A stretch of 64,000 nucleotides of DNA, taken from contig NC_077243.1 of NCBI RefSeq assembly GCF_947179165.1, positions 35,538,001-35,602,000 on the forward strand, read 5' to 3'. The notes beneath the pieces are model-generated. The model did not search any database. It saw only the letters and a list, made by a program, of their open reading frames with translations, and was not told where the DNA came from. The translations under genes were made by a program, and so were the position numbers. Origin of the DNA: Solanum dulcamara (lineage: Eukaryota; Streptophyta; Magnoliopsida; Solanales; Solanaceae). This document shows positions 35,027 to 47,236 of this stretch, one piece after another. Position 1 is the stretch's first letter, and each line of letters starts with the position of its first letter.

Positions 35027-37269
35027 TGTGAACGATCCCCTATACGGCTCATAGATCCTTCGATGGCTTGTAAGGTTAGGTTGTAGAGCGACCCTTAGAG
35101 AAGAAAATTGGAGTTCCCTTCAGGAGAGGTTCTTTGAAATTCCATGATGAGTCATCCTCTAGAAGACGGGTCGTAGAAACCCCTCGTAAGCTAAGTTCAG
35201 AGACCAAGTTTCAAGAACCTCTCAGGGCCAAGTCTACGAGCCCAAGGAATGAGTCGTTCCCAAACTTCAGAGATTTGAATTTTGCAGGTTTTGGGACCTG
35301 CAAAATGAGCCTCGAGAACGGAGAAATCTTGAGAGGACAGGTCATATACAATGGTCGTTCAAAAAATTTAGAGGCTTGAATTTTGCAGGTTTTGGGGACC
35401 TGCAGGATAAGCCCAAGGAACGGGTCATTTCCTTAAGAATGGGTCATTTACACGAGTCGTTCCCAAACTTCAGAGACTATATTTTAGGCCCTTTACTCGG
35501 GCCTGCAAGATGGATCATTTGCATGACTCATCATTACGACGACAACCCGTATAAGGGTCCCGTAGGGCCAATTTTTTAGATTTAATGAAGGACAATTGTG
35601 TCTTTTCCAAAGTTTGATTCAATGAATCTAAACACTTTTATGGACAGGTTCAAGTCTGAAAACACTCTTCTCTTCAAGACCCCCTTCTTATTCAATTCAT
35701 TTTCTCAAAACTTTCAAGGCAAGAACTCACAAGTCCCCTTCAAGTTTTCTCTCCAAATTCAAGCTAGGATTTCCAACTTCTTCAAGGTTCTTCTTCAATT
35801 CCTAGTGAATTCAAGCAAAGTATGTGGGTTTTCATCCATGGGTCCTTCCACCGATGGAGCCCAAATGTTTTCTAAATCTAGTATTTCCATTCAAAATGAT
35901 GAAATTTTATGAACTTTTACATGATGACTTTAAATGCATATATTATGATATATTTGAAGTTCCTTTACATATATTAATTGACTCATGATTTCATGAAGTT
36001 ATGATGTTATTAAAGTGCCTATATGAAGGCTTAAAAAGTGTTTTAAGACATATATGGTGGGTTGGTTTAAGAATGTGTATTGTATGCATTTTCATTAGTC
36101 TCATTCATGCAAGAATTCTTTAAAGGCATTGAAAGGTTTTACAAAATGAACCCACCTAGTTTCTTATGATGAAGTAAAGTTGAAATGATGTTTGACTCCA
36201 ATGAATGTTATGAAGTAAATATTTATGAATGGGAGTCTTTATGTAATGATTGATTGATGAAGCTCTTCTTATCCAAAGTAAGGTTTCAATGCGAAAGGAC
36301 AATTCTCACATTGAATCAAATGAAAGGTTTTAATGAGCTATTCCACCGATTGATATTTTAATGTTAAAGTTACATGATGCTTATGATATATTGATGTTTA
36401 AATATTATTCTGTGGGACTTGACCTAGCACCGAATGTAGCATGTAGATGGGGACTCAACCTAAGGGGTCCTTAATTAAAGTCTCATGTTGCATTAATTAT
36501 GTCCCACCATAGAAGCCCTTGTAGGCTAGGCCTTTGTAGCCATGAAATGTTAAATGAATGAATGTAAACTGAACGGAGTGCTACTCGACAAGTAGTCTCC
36601 TCGTGCCAATGTAGAGGGTTATATTGGATTCTATGTAATAGCTCGCATGGTTTTAAATGTCGGTTAAGGTCATTTCCCTACAAAATAAATATTTTAAGGA
36701 TTCATATGATGGTTTCTCATGCATGCATTCACTTCTGCATATTACCTATACATGACTCTCTCTTATGTTCTTCATTTCATAGCACACTCACATACTTAGT
36801 ATATTCAAAGTACTAACACATACTTTTGCCTACATGATATCACCATGTAAGGATTGGCGTCGCTCCACACTCTCTTCCTCGTGGCTAAGTTGAGTATTGA
36901 AGGCTATCACTTTGGTGAGTTTCTATGTTTTGGTAACGACACTCCTATCTTATCTAGCTTATGTTATGTTTAGACGTTTAAATTGAGTTTGGTATTTTTT
37001 GACTAAATCTTGAGGGTGAGGTAGGGACATATCTTAGCCCCCGCCAAGTCTTAATATAGAAGGTATTGTTGGACATAGTAAAAGATGTTATGTTGTTTTT
37101 GACTCTCATTAACATGAAGTCTCTTAGCCCCTATATCCCTTATGTTTTACGCTTGATTTGTTTATCATTACCAATGAAATGCTTAATGAATGCTAAGAGG
37201 CTTGGGTGAGGTACCTCAGGGTGTCTCATTCGCTGTGTCATATCTAGGCCCTAGGCTTGAGTTGTGACA
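35027..37269 (+). repeat. LTR, family B-like 3' half, probable solo LTR
   Basis: 35600-37269 matches the reverse of the solo LTR at 18405-20481 (leader, GTATGTGGG at 35820, 63-nt exon-like block 36852-36914, GTGAGTTTC, end GAGTTGTGACA). 35027-35580 is different from family B: it contains three units of about 100 bp built on GAGTCGTTCCCAAACTTC and TTTGCAGGTTTTGGGACC. TGTGAACGATCCCC at 35027 may be the start; flanks CATAC and CATAT are not a perfect target duplication. Confidence 0.55.
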
Positions 37270-37290
37270 CATATTTTAGGAGTAGTATTG
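37270..37290 (+). repeat. Sliver of LTR family A interrupted by the Tekay element
   Basis: ATATTTTAGGAGTAGTATTG matches 8227-8248 and continues after the Tekay element at 47237 (TATTGAGCACC), showing that Tekay inserted into a family A LTR already truncated on its left. Confidence 0.75.
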
Positions 37291-38057
37291 TGTAACACCC
37301 CTCAAAATTTTCCCCTAGAATTCAAACCCTTTTTGTATACAGGTAGGATCGAACTCGAGTATTGAGGAGCGTATGCATGAGTTGAGATGAGTCTTTGAGA
37401 ATTTGAGCAGTATTAGAGGTGAGGTGGGGTCATGGAGGACCCCTAGGACCAAATTAAATCCAAAAGATTTGTCGTGGCTAAGTTTAGGATGAGTTCGTAT
37501 AAGGGTCAACTTGTAATGACCCTATCTTTTGAAGGACGTCAATCTGGGTGGCCCACGACCTATCAAATTAAAGGTCATCGAGTCTTCTTTCCAACGCCAC
37601 CAAGAACATAAATTTTGGAGTTCGGAGTCAAAAGATATGACGATCCTAAGATGAACTAGCACGGCAGGAATTTCATTCTTGACCTGGGTTGCAACTGCTG
37701 GGGAAATGGCCTTGGCGCTATAAGGGCGCGATGCGCCACTATCGCGCCAGAAACATGTATCAGTAGTTTGGTCCTTGGCGCGATGCGCCACTAAAAATTG
37801 TGCAGGGTTTTTCAGGCCAAATTCCCAGAACCCAGAAAATTTGGCCTTGGCGCTGTAAGGGCGCGACGCGCCACTATCGCGCCAGAAACATGCCTTAGTA
37901 GTTTGGTCTCTGGCGCGGCACGCCACTACGATGTGTGCATGTTTTAGGCGTATTCAGCCTGGCGCTGCAATGGCACGACGCGCCACTATCGCGCCAGGTG
38001 CGTTTTTAGCCTATTTTCAGAACTTTAAGGAGGGGTAATTTGGGAACTTACCCAAGC

Positions 38058-38064
38058 TATATAT
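38058..38064 (+). promoter_or_regulatory. TATA box of the Tekay 5' LTR
   Basis: CAAGCTATATATGTATT lies about 40 bases upstream of the CT-rich leader (CTCTGTCTCTCTCT). The paralogous site in the 3' LTR is 45567-45573 (GTTATATATG). Confidence 0.55.
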
Positions 38065-39252
38065 GTATTACCCTTGGTCATTTTAGGATAAAACATTTCC
38101 AACTCTGTCTCTCTCTAAAAGCCCTAGAAGTTCCTCTCTCCCTCTCTCTTCTTCATCTTCTTCTTCTTTTCCATTCTCAACAAAGATTTGTCCCAAGAGC
38201 TACAAGATTTGAGTCCTCCATTGAAGAACCAACATCAAGGTTCTCTCCAAGTCTTCACTAAGGTATGTAAGGCTATCCAAAAAATGGGTTGAGTCTACCC
38301 ATGTGCCCTACTCTTGCTTTGAGGTTAGGTGTTCATGAAAATAGAGTTTCTTGGTATGGTTTATGCTTGTATGAACCTTGTCCCCTATGTATTTGGTTCT
38401 ATATGAGTCGATGTTGTTGAGCCAAGAAGTTCCTAAATTGAGCCCTTATGTGAGTATAAGTTGATGAAAATGAGTTGTTAAATATGTTCTATTGATTTTC
38501 TTGACTATGTAGATCTTGATAAAGGATGTTATTTTCTTGAAAATGTTGCTCAATATGACATGTCAATTTAAAGTCTTGAAATTGTGATAAACCTTAAAGA
38601 TTTTCTCAAATGGATGAAAGAAATGATTTATTATATCTAGATGTTGCTATATATGTACATTTTGAACTTCTTTTGAAGATATGATTGAGATTGATCGGAT
38701 AGTATGATTGGAAGAGATTTGATTGTGATAGAATTGATGAGATGACAAGGTTGTAATGAGACTTGTCGATGTGATTTGATTGAGTTGATTGGATGGAGTT
38801 TTTTGAGCATTGAGTCTTGGGAGGAGTATCGAGCACCGAATTGGGCGAGAGTATAATCCATACTCGAACCCAATAACTGCGTCGCCAAACGTAGGGGGGA
38901 TGGAATCGTTAAATTCGGATGCTTCCTCGAGAGATATGTCCTGATATTATAGGACCTGGTTGGATTAGATCCATGATTTGTTGATTCATTTATACCCTGG
39001 CAAAGTATGAATGGATGCGGCAACAACGTCGGTTTGTTGTACTTTCACTGGCTTATAAGTGATGGTTGTCGGTTAAGAGAAACTCCCAAATAGGTCTTGA
39101 TAGTACTCCGAGTCAGATTGAGTTGAATTGTATATGATTAGTCCCGTCTAAATCATATTATTGTTTAGACTTAGGACATTGGATTGAGTTGAGATTCCGA
39201 GTTGATTGATTTCTTCCTTGATGTTCGTTGTATTCGGCCATTTTACATACTC

Positions 39253-39373
39253 GTACATTCCATGTACTGACGCCATTTGGCCTGCATCATTTTATGATGC
39301 AGCGACAGGTACCAGAGATCATCAACCGGCGCTCTTTTGAAGATCCACTTACACTCTCAGCTAGTTGGTGAGT
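39253..39373 (+). other. Splice-like cassette in the Tekay 5' LTR
   Basis: GTACATTCCATGTACTGAC (hairpin plus CTGAC branch-point match) is followed by TGATGCAG with AG at 39301-39302, a 65-nt block (39303-39367) and TTG|GTGAGT at 39368. The 3' LTR copy has the same layout (AG 46810-46811, block 46812-46876). Confidence 0.5.
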
Positions 39374-39732
39374 CCTCCTAGTTCCCGGAGGATATTGAGC
39401 CTTCTTGTACAGTTTTGTTGTCCTTTCTTTTATTTAGATTGTTGGTAGCCATGGGCTTGTCATTGGCACCTTTTAGAGTTGAATAGAGGCTTCATAGACT
39501 GGAGTGTGGGGAGGTCGAGCTGTTATCTTGAGGAGTCTTATTTTATTATCTTGTTGGATTGTAAATGTTTGGCCTTCGGCCCCATATATGAATAATATTT
39601 CATTAATTGAGTTTCCGCTAAGAGAATATGATTGAATGAATGAGTGACTGGACCAGGTGGTTCGCTCGGAGGTCAGAAATGGCCTTCAGGTGCCGGCCAC
39701 GCCTAGGGTACCCTCCCGGGGCATGACAAACA

Positions 39733-39746
39733 TGGTATTAGAGCAC
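39733..39746 (+). promoter_or_regulatory. Primer binding site, initiator tRNA-Met type
   Basis: TGGTATTAGAGCAC begins four bases after the 5' LTR. It is the usual TGGTATCAGAGC primer site with one C-to-T change. Confidence 0.85.
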
Positions 39747-39946
39747 AGAGTTCAAGTGTCCTAGGGAGTTTATGAAGCCGTGTCTAGTAGAGTCTTGCTT
39801 ATGGGTGTGTTGTGCACCACACTTATAAGCAGGAGGCTATAGGACATTAGGAAATTATTTCACTTCTTTCATACTCTGAATTCGTGCGATGGAGTTAAAC
39901 TCTAAGAAACTTCCCTTTTAATTCGTGCGTTTATACGTTATAGATA

Positions 39947-41025
39947 ATGCCTCCTAAACGTACCGCTAGCCAGAGGAATGTTGATAATGCAGGGATGCCA
40001 CAGTCCGAGGCACGCCCGTCAAGGGCTAGAGGCCGACCTGCGAGATACTCGGAGGCACCCCAAGTGCCATCTACTCCACCTGCACCCACATCAGAGGCAG
40101 AATTTCGAGGGCAATTGCAATGCTCACGCAACTAGTGGCTGCCCGAAGTGGTAATCAGAGTTCGCCGACTCTTAGCTCTAGCTCCCAAGAGTCATCTGCT
40201 GCCATTACAATTAGAGACTTTCTAAGGATGAATCCACTAGCATTCACGGGTTCTAAGGTCGATGAAGACCCCCAAAACTTTATCGATGAGATGTGGAAGA
40301 TTCTGAAAGCTATGCATGCTACGGAAATCGAAGGGGTTGAGTTGGTATCTTATCAACTCAAAGATGTGGCAAACATTTGGTATAACCAATGGGAACAAGG
40401 TAGAGGTGAAGATGCTGAACCTGCTAGGTGGGATGAATTTGAGGGAGCTTTTCTTAACCACTTCTTTCCCCGAGAATTGAAGGAAGCAAAGGTGGAGGAA
40501 TTTGTTAATCTGAAACAGGAGGGAATGACAGTTAAGGAGTATGGCCTGAAGTTCATCCAGCTGTCCAGGTATGCTCCAGAAATAATTCCTGATGTGAGGT
40601 CAAAGATGAGGAAGTTCGTCTCCGGATTAGGGAGGCATGTGAAGAAGGAGTGCAAAGCAGCATTGTTGATCTCGGACATGGATATTTCGAGACTAATAGT
40701 GTATGCTCAACAGGTAGAGGATAAGAAAAGAAAAGACAGGGAGGAGCACCTGAGCAAGAAGGCAAAATCAGCGGGCCCTGAGGGTGAACTGAGGCAAAGC
40801 AAGGGCAACAGGTCCTTCTTCTAGAAGAGGCCTCCCAATCATGCCTCATCTACCGCCAGCGCACCTATGCCGCAGAACAGGTATGATCAGCAAGGACAGA
40901 GTCGTCAGAATTTCAGACCCTAGGGTTCTCAATCCCAAGCTAGCATGGGACAAGGTGCGCAAGAGAAGCCACCATGCGTCAAGTATGGAAAGCTTCACTT
41001 GGGAGAGTGCAGAGCGGGAAGGATG
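39947..41025 (+). pseudogene. Tekay gag, frameshifted, two stops
   Basis: Starts MPPKRTASQRN (39947). One base is missing near 40111 (GGGCAATT), shifting the frame. It resumes as AMLTQLVAARSG, then the gag core: IRDFLRMNPLAF, VANIWYNQWE, LNHFFPRELKEAK, YGLKFIQLSRYAPE. TAG at 40822-40824 and TAG at 40921-40923 follow, each one C-to-T change from CAG. A Gln/Arg-rich linker leads to the zinc knuckle. It would form the particle and bind RNA. Confidence 0.88.
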
Positions 41026-41493
41026 GGTTGTTATAAATGCGGCCAAATAGACCATTTTCAGAAGGAGTGTCCAGCATGGGGGAACAAAGCCCAGTTCTCC
41101 ACCACCGTACCACCGGCTAGGGGTAATCAAAGGGGCACTACTTCAGGCACCAACGGAGGTACAAACTTTTTATATGCCATGGGTAGTCGCCAAGATCAAG
41201 AGAACTCTCCAAACGTCGTGAAGGGTATGATTCAAGTCTCTTCTCTTGATTGTTATGTATTGATGGATCCGGGTGCCACCCTATCTCTTGTGACTCCTTA
41301 TGTGGCTAGTAAATTCAATAAAATTCCTGAACATCTTCTTGAGCCTTTTAGTGTGGCCACTCCTGTCGGTGATTCTGTCTTAGCTGAGAGAGTCTATAGA
41401 GATTGCATTGTGTCCATTTATCACAGGGATACCTTGGCCGACCTAGTTGAGTTGGACATGGTTGACTTTGACGTAATCCTTGGCATGGACTAG
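41026..41493 (+). pseudogene. Tekay CCHC zinc knuckle and aspartic protease
   Basis: CYKCGQIDHFQKEC is a proper CCHC knuckle. The protease follows with VLMDPGATLSLV, where the active-site D-S/T-G has become D-P-G, and DVILGMD, after which TAG at 41491-41493 stands where chromoviruses have Trp (GMDWL). Both lesions would abolish maturation of the polyprotein. Confidence 0.88.
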
Positions 41494-43164
41494 CTCTATG
41501 CCTGTTATGCCTCCATTGATTATAGAACTCAGATTGTCACGTTTAAATTCCCGAATGAGGCTGTCATAGAGTGGAAGGGTAGTCCTATTGCGCCTAAGGG
41601 TAAGTTTATTTCATACCTTAGGGACAGGAAGCTAATCTCAAAAGGATGTGTTTATCACATTGTCCGAGTGAAAAATGACAACATTGAGTCTCCATCCCTT
41701 GAGTCAGTTCCGATTGTCAACGAGTTTCCGGATGTCTTTCCTGAAGATCTGCCTGGAGTCCCTCCTGATAGAGAGATTGACTTTGGGATTGATATTCTTC
41801 CTGATACCCAGCCTATCTCAATTCCTCCATATAGAATGGCTCCAGCCGAGTTGAAAGAGTTGAATGAGCAGTTGAAGGACTTGTTAGATAAGAGATTTAT
41901 TAGGTTGAGTGTCTCTCCATGGGGAGATCCGGTCCTATTTGTTCGAAAGAAAGATGGGTCCCTTAGAATGTGTATTGACTACAGGCAGCTCAATAAGGTC
42001 ACCGTAAAGAACAAATACCCTCTCCCCAGAATAGATGACTTATTCGATCAACTTCAGGGTGCCACTTGTTTCTCAAAGATAGACTTGAGATCCGGCTACC
42101 ACCAGTTGAAGGTGAGAGAATGTGATATTCCGAAGACTGCTTTCTAGATTCGTTATGGCCACTTCGAATTTTTGGTCATGTCCTTTGGGTTGACTAATGC
42201 CCCGGCCTCTTTTATGGATCTCATGAACCGAGTATTCAAGCCATATCTTGATATGTTTGTGATTGTATTCATAGATGATATTCTGGTTTACTCCAAGAAT
42301 GAGGAGGAGCATGCCCATCATCTTCGAGTCATCTTGCAAACTTTGAGAGACCAGGTATTATATGCAAAGTTCTCTAAATGTGAGTTTTGGCTTGCATCAG
42401 TGGCCTTCTTAGGTCACGTTGTATGTGGAGATGGTATTCAGGTTGATGTTTAGAAGATTGAGGCAGTAAAGAATTGGCCCAGACCCACATCCCCGACAGA
42501 GATAAGGAGCTTTTTAGGTTTGGATGGCTATTATCAAAGGTTTGTAGAGGGATTCTCATCCATATCATCACCATTGACTAAGCTGACCTAAAAGAAGGCT
42601 AAGTTCCAATGGTCCGATGCTTGTGAGGAGAGTTTCCAGAAATTGAAGACTAAGCTAACCACTGCCCCTGTTCTAACCTTGCCCGATGGTACAGAGGGCT
42701 TTGTCATCTATTGTGATGCATCCAGAATCGGGTTGGGTTGTGTACTGATGCAGAGGGGAAAGGTGATAGCCTATGCTTCGAGACAACTTAAGGTTCATGA
42801 GAAGAATTACCCAACTCATGACCTTGAGCTGGCAGTTGTGGTGTTCACGCTTAAAATTTGGCGCCACTACTTGTATGGAGTGTTTGTTGATGTATTCACT
42901 GATCACAAGAGCTTGCAATACGTCTTTAGCCAGAAGGAACTCAACTTGAGGCAAAGGAGATGACTTGAGCTACTCAAGGACTATGATATGAGCATCCTCT
43001 ACCATCCAGGTAAAGCTAATGTAGTTGCTGATGCTCTTATCAGGTTGTCTATGGGTAGCACTGCCCACGTGGAGGAAGGAAGGAGAGAATTGGCGAAGGA
43101 GGTACACAGATTAGCCCGATTGGGAGTTCATCTGGAAGAGAACAATGAAGGCGGCATTACTATT
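41494..43164 (+). pseudogene. Tekay reverse transcriptase and RNase H, four stops
   Basis: RT is readable throughout: [52 protein letters not shown], catalytic FIDDILVYS (about 42270-42297) and FLGHVV. RNase H has [13 protein letters not shown] and FTDHKSLQY. Stops are TAG 42145-42147, TAG 42451-42453, TAA 42589-42591 and TGA 42961-42963, expected respectively as CAG, CAG, CAA and TGG. No indel breaks the frame from 40120 to 44655. Confidence 0.9.
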
Positions 43165-44655
43165 TAGGATGGGTCTACATCCTCACTTATGGCAGAGGTA
43201 AAGGAGAAGCAAGACCAAGATCCCATCCTTCTCCAATTGAAAGGAGTTGTTCACAAACAAGAGGTAATGGTTTTCACCAAAGGGGGAGATGGTGTGTTGA
43301 GGTACCAAAATAGATTATTTGTGCCGGATGTCGATGATGTTCGAGAGAGGATTATGGCTGAAGCGCATAGTTCCTGGTACTACATTCATCCAGGCTCCAC
43401 GAAAATGTATCATGACTTCAGGGAAATCTATTGGTGGAGTGGGATGAAGAGGGATATTGCGGAATTTGTTTCCAAGTGCCCGAATTGCCAACAGGTGAAG
43501 GTTGAGCATCAAAGGCCATGTGGTTTAGCCCAAAACATAGAAATTACAGAATGGAAGTGGAAGATGATCAATATGGACTTTATTATAGGCTTGCCGAAGT
43601 CCCAAAAGCAACATGATTCCATTTGGGTGATTGTGGATAGAATGATGAAATCAGCTCACTTCTTAGCGGTTAAAACTACTGATACCGCAGAAGATTATGC
43701 AAAGTTGTATATACAGGAGGTCGTCAGATTGCATGGGGTCCCTTTGTCTATCATCTCAGACAGAGGAGCTCAATTCACTTTCCAATTTTGGAAATCCTTT
43801 CAGAAGGGATTAGGTTCAAGGGTGAACTTGAGTACAGCCTTCCATCCCCAGACAGATGGCCAAGCAGAGTGCACCATCCAGACATTGAGAGATATGTTGA
43901 GGGCCTGTGTACTTGACTTCAAGGGAAGTTGGGATGACCACTTACCTCTCATAGAGTTTGCATATAATAATAGTTATCATGCAAGCATTCAAATGGCCCC
44001 TTATGAAGCTTTGTATAGGAGGAGGTGTAGATCTCCCATTGGGTGGTTTAAAGTTGGTGAGGCCGAGTTGATTGGGCCTGACCTTGTTCACCAAGCCATG
44101 GATAAGGTGAGAGTTATCCAAGATAGGCTAAAGGCAGCCCAAAGCCGCCAGAAATCTTACACCGACATGAGGAGGAGAGACTTAGAGTTTGAAGTGGGCG
44201 ATTGGGTATACTTGAAAGTGTCACCCGTGAAGGGTGTCATGAGGTTTGGAAAGAAGGGGAAACTTAGTCCTCGATATATTGGTCCTTACCAAATTTTGAG
44301 ATGGATTAGGAGTGTTGCTTATGAGTTAGAGTTACCCTCGGAGTTAGATTCCATTCATCCGGTATTCCACATTTCGATGTTGAAAAAAAGCTTGGGCGAT
44401 CCCTCGTTGGTAGTCCCTATTGATAGCATTGGAATTAAGGATAGCTTGTCTTATGAAGAAGTTCCGATCCAAATTCTTGATCGCCAAATTCGCAAATTGT
44501 GGAACAAAGAGGTCGCCTCAATCAAGGTCCTGTGGAGGAATCAATTTGTTGAGGAAGCCACATGGGAAGCGGAGGAAGCCATGAGATCTAAATATCCCCA
44601 TCTATTCGTGCCTACCGAGGATAATGTTGAAGGTAACGACATTTTCTTGACTTGA
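43165..44655 (+). pseudogene. Tekay integrase with C-terminal chromodomain
   Basis: 488 codons are open after a TAG at 43165-43167. Zinc region: HPGSTKMYHD and CPNCQQ. Core D, D, E: NMDFIIGLP, IISDRGAQF, DGQAECTIQ. GPY-type module: KLSPRYIGPYQIL. Chromodomain at about 44455-44610: QILDRQIRKLWNKEV, VLWRNQ, ATWEAEEAM. Chromodomains direct insertion to marked chromatin in related elements. The piece itself looks intact but the polyprotein upstream is broken. Confidence 0.9.
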
Positions 44656-44783
44656 ATTCATTAGTGCATTTTGAGTTTTGATTGATAATTGTTTGAAAAT
44701 TTGATTGATTGAATGACTGAATGTTGATTATGATTAGTACCCTGAGTCCATTCCTGGCCACTCGTCATTCGAGGACGAATGAT

Positions 44784-44799
44784 CCCAAGGGGGAGATAA
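44784..44799 (+). promoter_or_regulatory. Polypurine tract of the Tekay element
   Basis: CCCAAGGGGGAGATAA immediately precedes the 3' LTR start TGTAACACCCC at 44800. Confidence 0.85.
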
Positions 44800-47236
44800 T
44801 GTAACACCCCTCAAAATTTTCCCCTAGAATTCAAACCCTTCTTGTATACAAGTAGGATCGAACTCGAGTATTGAGGAGCATATGCATGAGTTGAGATGAG
44901 TCTTTGAGAATTTGAGCAGTATTAGAGGCAAGGTAGGGTCATGGAGGACCCCTAGGACCAAATTAAATCCAAAAGATTCGTCGTGGTTAAGTTTAGGATG
45001 AGTTCATATAAGGGTCAACTTGTAACGACCCTATATTTTGAAGGACGTCAATTTGGGTGGCCCATGACCTATCAAATTAAAGGCCGTCGAGTCTTCTTTC
45101 CAACGCCACCAAGAACATAAATTTTGGAGTTCGGAGTCAAAAGATATGACGATCCTAAGATAGACTAGCACGGCAGGAATTTCATTCTTGGTCTGGGTTG
45201 CAACTGCTGGGGAAATGGACTTGGCACTGTAAGGGCGCGACGCGCCACTATCGCGCCAGAAACATGCCTCAGTAGTTTGGTCCTTGGCGTGACGCTCCAC
45301 TAAAAGTTGTGCAGGGTTTTTTAGGCTAAATTCCCAGAACCCAGAAAATTTGGCCTTGGCGCTCTAAGGGCGCGACGCGCCACTATCGCGCCAGAAACAT
45401 GCCTCAGTAGTTTGGTCTCTGGCGCGGCGCGCCACTACGAGGTGTGCAGGTTTTAGGCGTATTCAGCCTGGCGCTGCAATGGCGCGATGCGCCACTATCG
45501 CGCCAGGTGCGTTTTTAGCCTATTTTCAGAACTTTGAGGAGGGGTAATTTGGGAACTTACCCAAGTTATATATGTATTACCCTTGGTCATTTTGGGATCA
45601 AAAATTTCCATCTCTCTCTCTCTCTAAAAGCCCTAGAAGTTTCTCTCTCCCTCTCTCTTCTTCATCTTCTTCTTCTTCTCCATTCTCAACAAAGATTTGT
45701 CCCAAGAGCTTCAAGATTTGAGTCCTCCATTGAAGACCCAACATCAAGGTTCTCTCTAAGTCTTCACTAAGGTATGTAAGGCTATCCAAAACATGGGTTG
45801 AGTCCACCCATGTGCCCTACTCTTGCTTTGAGGTTAGGTGTTCATGAAAATAAAATTTCTTGGTATGGTTTATGCTTGTATGAACCTTGTCCCCTATGTA
45901 TTTGGTTCTATATGAGTCGATGTTGTTGAGCCAAGGAGTTCCTAAATTGAGCCCTTATGTGAGTATGAGTTGATGAAAATGAGTTGTTAAATATGTTCTA
46001 TTGATTTTCTTGACTATGTAGATCTTGATAAAGGATGTTATTTTCTTGAAAATGTTGCTCAATATGACATGTCAATTTAAAGTCTTGAAATTGTGATAAG
46101 CCTCAAAGATTTTCTCAAATGGATGAAAGAAATGATTTATTATAGCTAGATGTTGCTATATATGTGCATTTTGAACTTTTTTTGAAGATATGATTGAGAT
46201 TGATCGGATAGTATGATTGGAAGAGATTTGATTGTGATAGAATTAATGAGATGACAAGTTTGAAATGAGACTTGTTGATGTGATTTGATTGAGTTGATTG
46301 GATGGAGTTTTATGAGCATTGAGTCTTGGGAGGAGTATCGAGCACCGAATTGGGCGAGAGTATAGTCCATACTCGAACCCAATAATTGCATCGCCAAACG
46401 TAGGGGGGATGGAATTGTTAAAGTCGGATGCTTCCCCGAGAGAATTGTCTTGACATTATAGGACCTGGTTGGATTGGATCCATGATTTGTTGATTCGTTC
46501 ATACCCTGGCAAAGTATGAACGGACGCGGCAACAACGTCGGTTTGTTGTACTTTCACTGGCTCATAAGTGATGGTTGTCGGTTAAGAGAAACTCCCAAAT
46601 AGGTCTTGATAGTACTCTTAGCCAGATTGAGTTGAATTGTATATGATTGGTCCTGTCTAAATCATATTCTTGTTTAGACTTAGGACATTGGATTGAGTTG
46701 AGATTCCGAGTTGATTGATTTCTTCCTTGATGTTCGTTGTATTCGGCCATTTTACATACTCGTACATTCCATGTACTGACGCCATTTGGCCTGCATCATT
46801 TTATGATGCAGCGACAGGTACTAGAGATCATCAACCGGCGCTCCGTTGAAGATCCACTTACACTCTCAGCTAGTTGGTGAGTCCTCCTAGTTCCCGGAGG
46901 ATATTGAGCCTTCTTGTACAGTTTTGTTGTCCTTTCTTTTATTTAGATTGTTGGTAGCCATGGGCTTGTCATTGGCACCTTTTAGAGTTGAATAGAGGCT
47001 TCATAGACTGGAGTGTGGGGAGGTCAGCTTTTATCTTGAGGAGTCTTATTTTATTGTCTTGTTGGATTGTAAATGTTTGGCCTTCGGCCCCATATATGAA
47101 TAGTATTTCATTAATTGAGTTTCCGCTAAGAGAATGTGATTGAATGAATGAGTGACTGGACCAGGTGGTTCTCTCGGAGGTCAGAAATGGCCTTCGGGTG
47201 CCGGCCATACCTAGGGTACCCTCCCAGGGCGTGACA
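44800..47236 (+). repeat. Tekay 3' LTR
   Basis: Collinear with the 5' LTR with no large indel. Donor-like site at 45772, acceptor-like AG 46810-46811, exon-like block 46812-46876, GTGAGT at 46877. Four GC palindromes lie at about 45220-45510. Ends AGGGCGTGACA. Confidence 0.92.

Larger units (their letters stand above)
37291..39728 (+). repeat. Tekay 5' LTR
   Basis: Contains four GC-rich palindromic modules (37715-38000, GGCGCGATGCGCC type), a TATA box at 38058-38064, a CT-rich leader, donor-like CTAAG|GTATGTAAG at 38263, a hairpin with CTGAC at 39253-39271, ATGCAG at 39302, a 65-nt block and GTGAGTCC at 39368. That would be a 1040-nt intron. Short frames inside it are not genes. Confidence 0.92.
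37291..47236 (+). mobile_element. Tekay/Del-type chromovirus (Ty3-gypsy), complete but inactive
   Basis: LTRs of 2438 and 2437 bp (37291-39728, 44800-47236) run TGTAACACCCC to GGGC(A/G)TGACA, flanked by perfect TATTG (37286-37290, 47237-47241). The iMet primer site follows the 5' LTR. Gag, protease, RT, RNase H and integrase with chromodomain follow in one frame apart from a one-base loss; the polypurine tract is AAGGGGGAGATAA. In the first 150 bases the two LTRs differ at several positions, all transitions. Chromodomain plus the GAGGACGAATGATCCCAAGG region before the 3' LTR fit the Tekay/Del clade. Confidence 0.93.

Noticed and set aside
35134..35579. Two plus-strand frames with repeated NFAGFG(T/D)
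   Set aside because: Translation of the triplicated ~100-bp LTR unit; frames differ between units.
37522..37926. Minus-strand frame with repeated RDQTT(K/D)CFWRDSGASRPYSAK, seen also at 45031-45300
   Set aside because: The repetition reflects the GC-palindrome modules of the Tekay LTR, antisense to the element; no domain is recognisable.
38637..39026. Minus-strand 129-residue frame conserved at 46146-46535
   Set aside because: It is conserved only because both lie at the same place in the two LTRs of one element. It is antisense to the LTR and has no family features.
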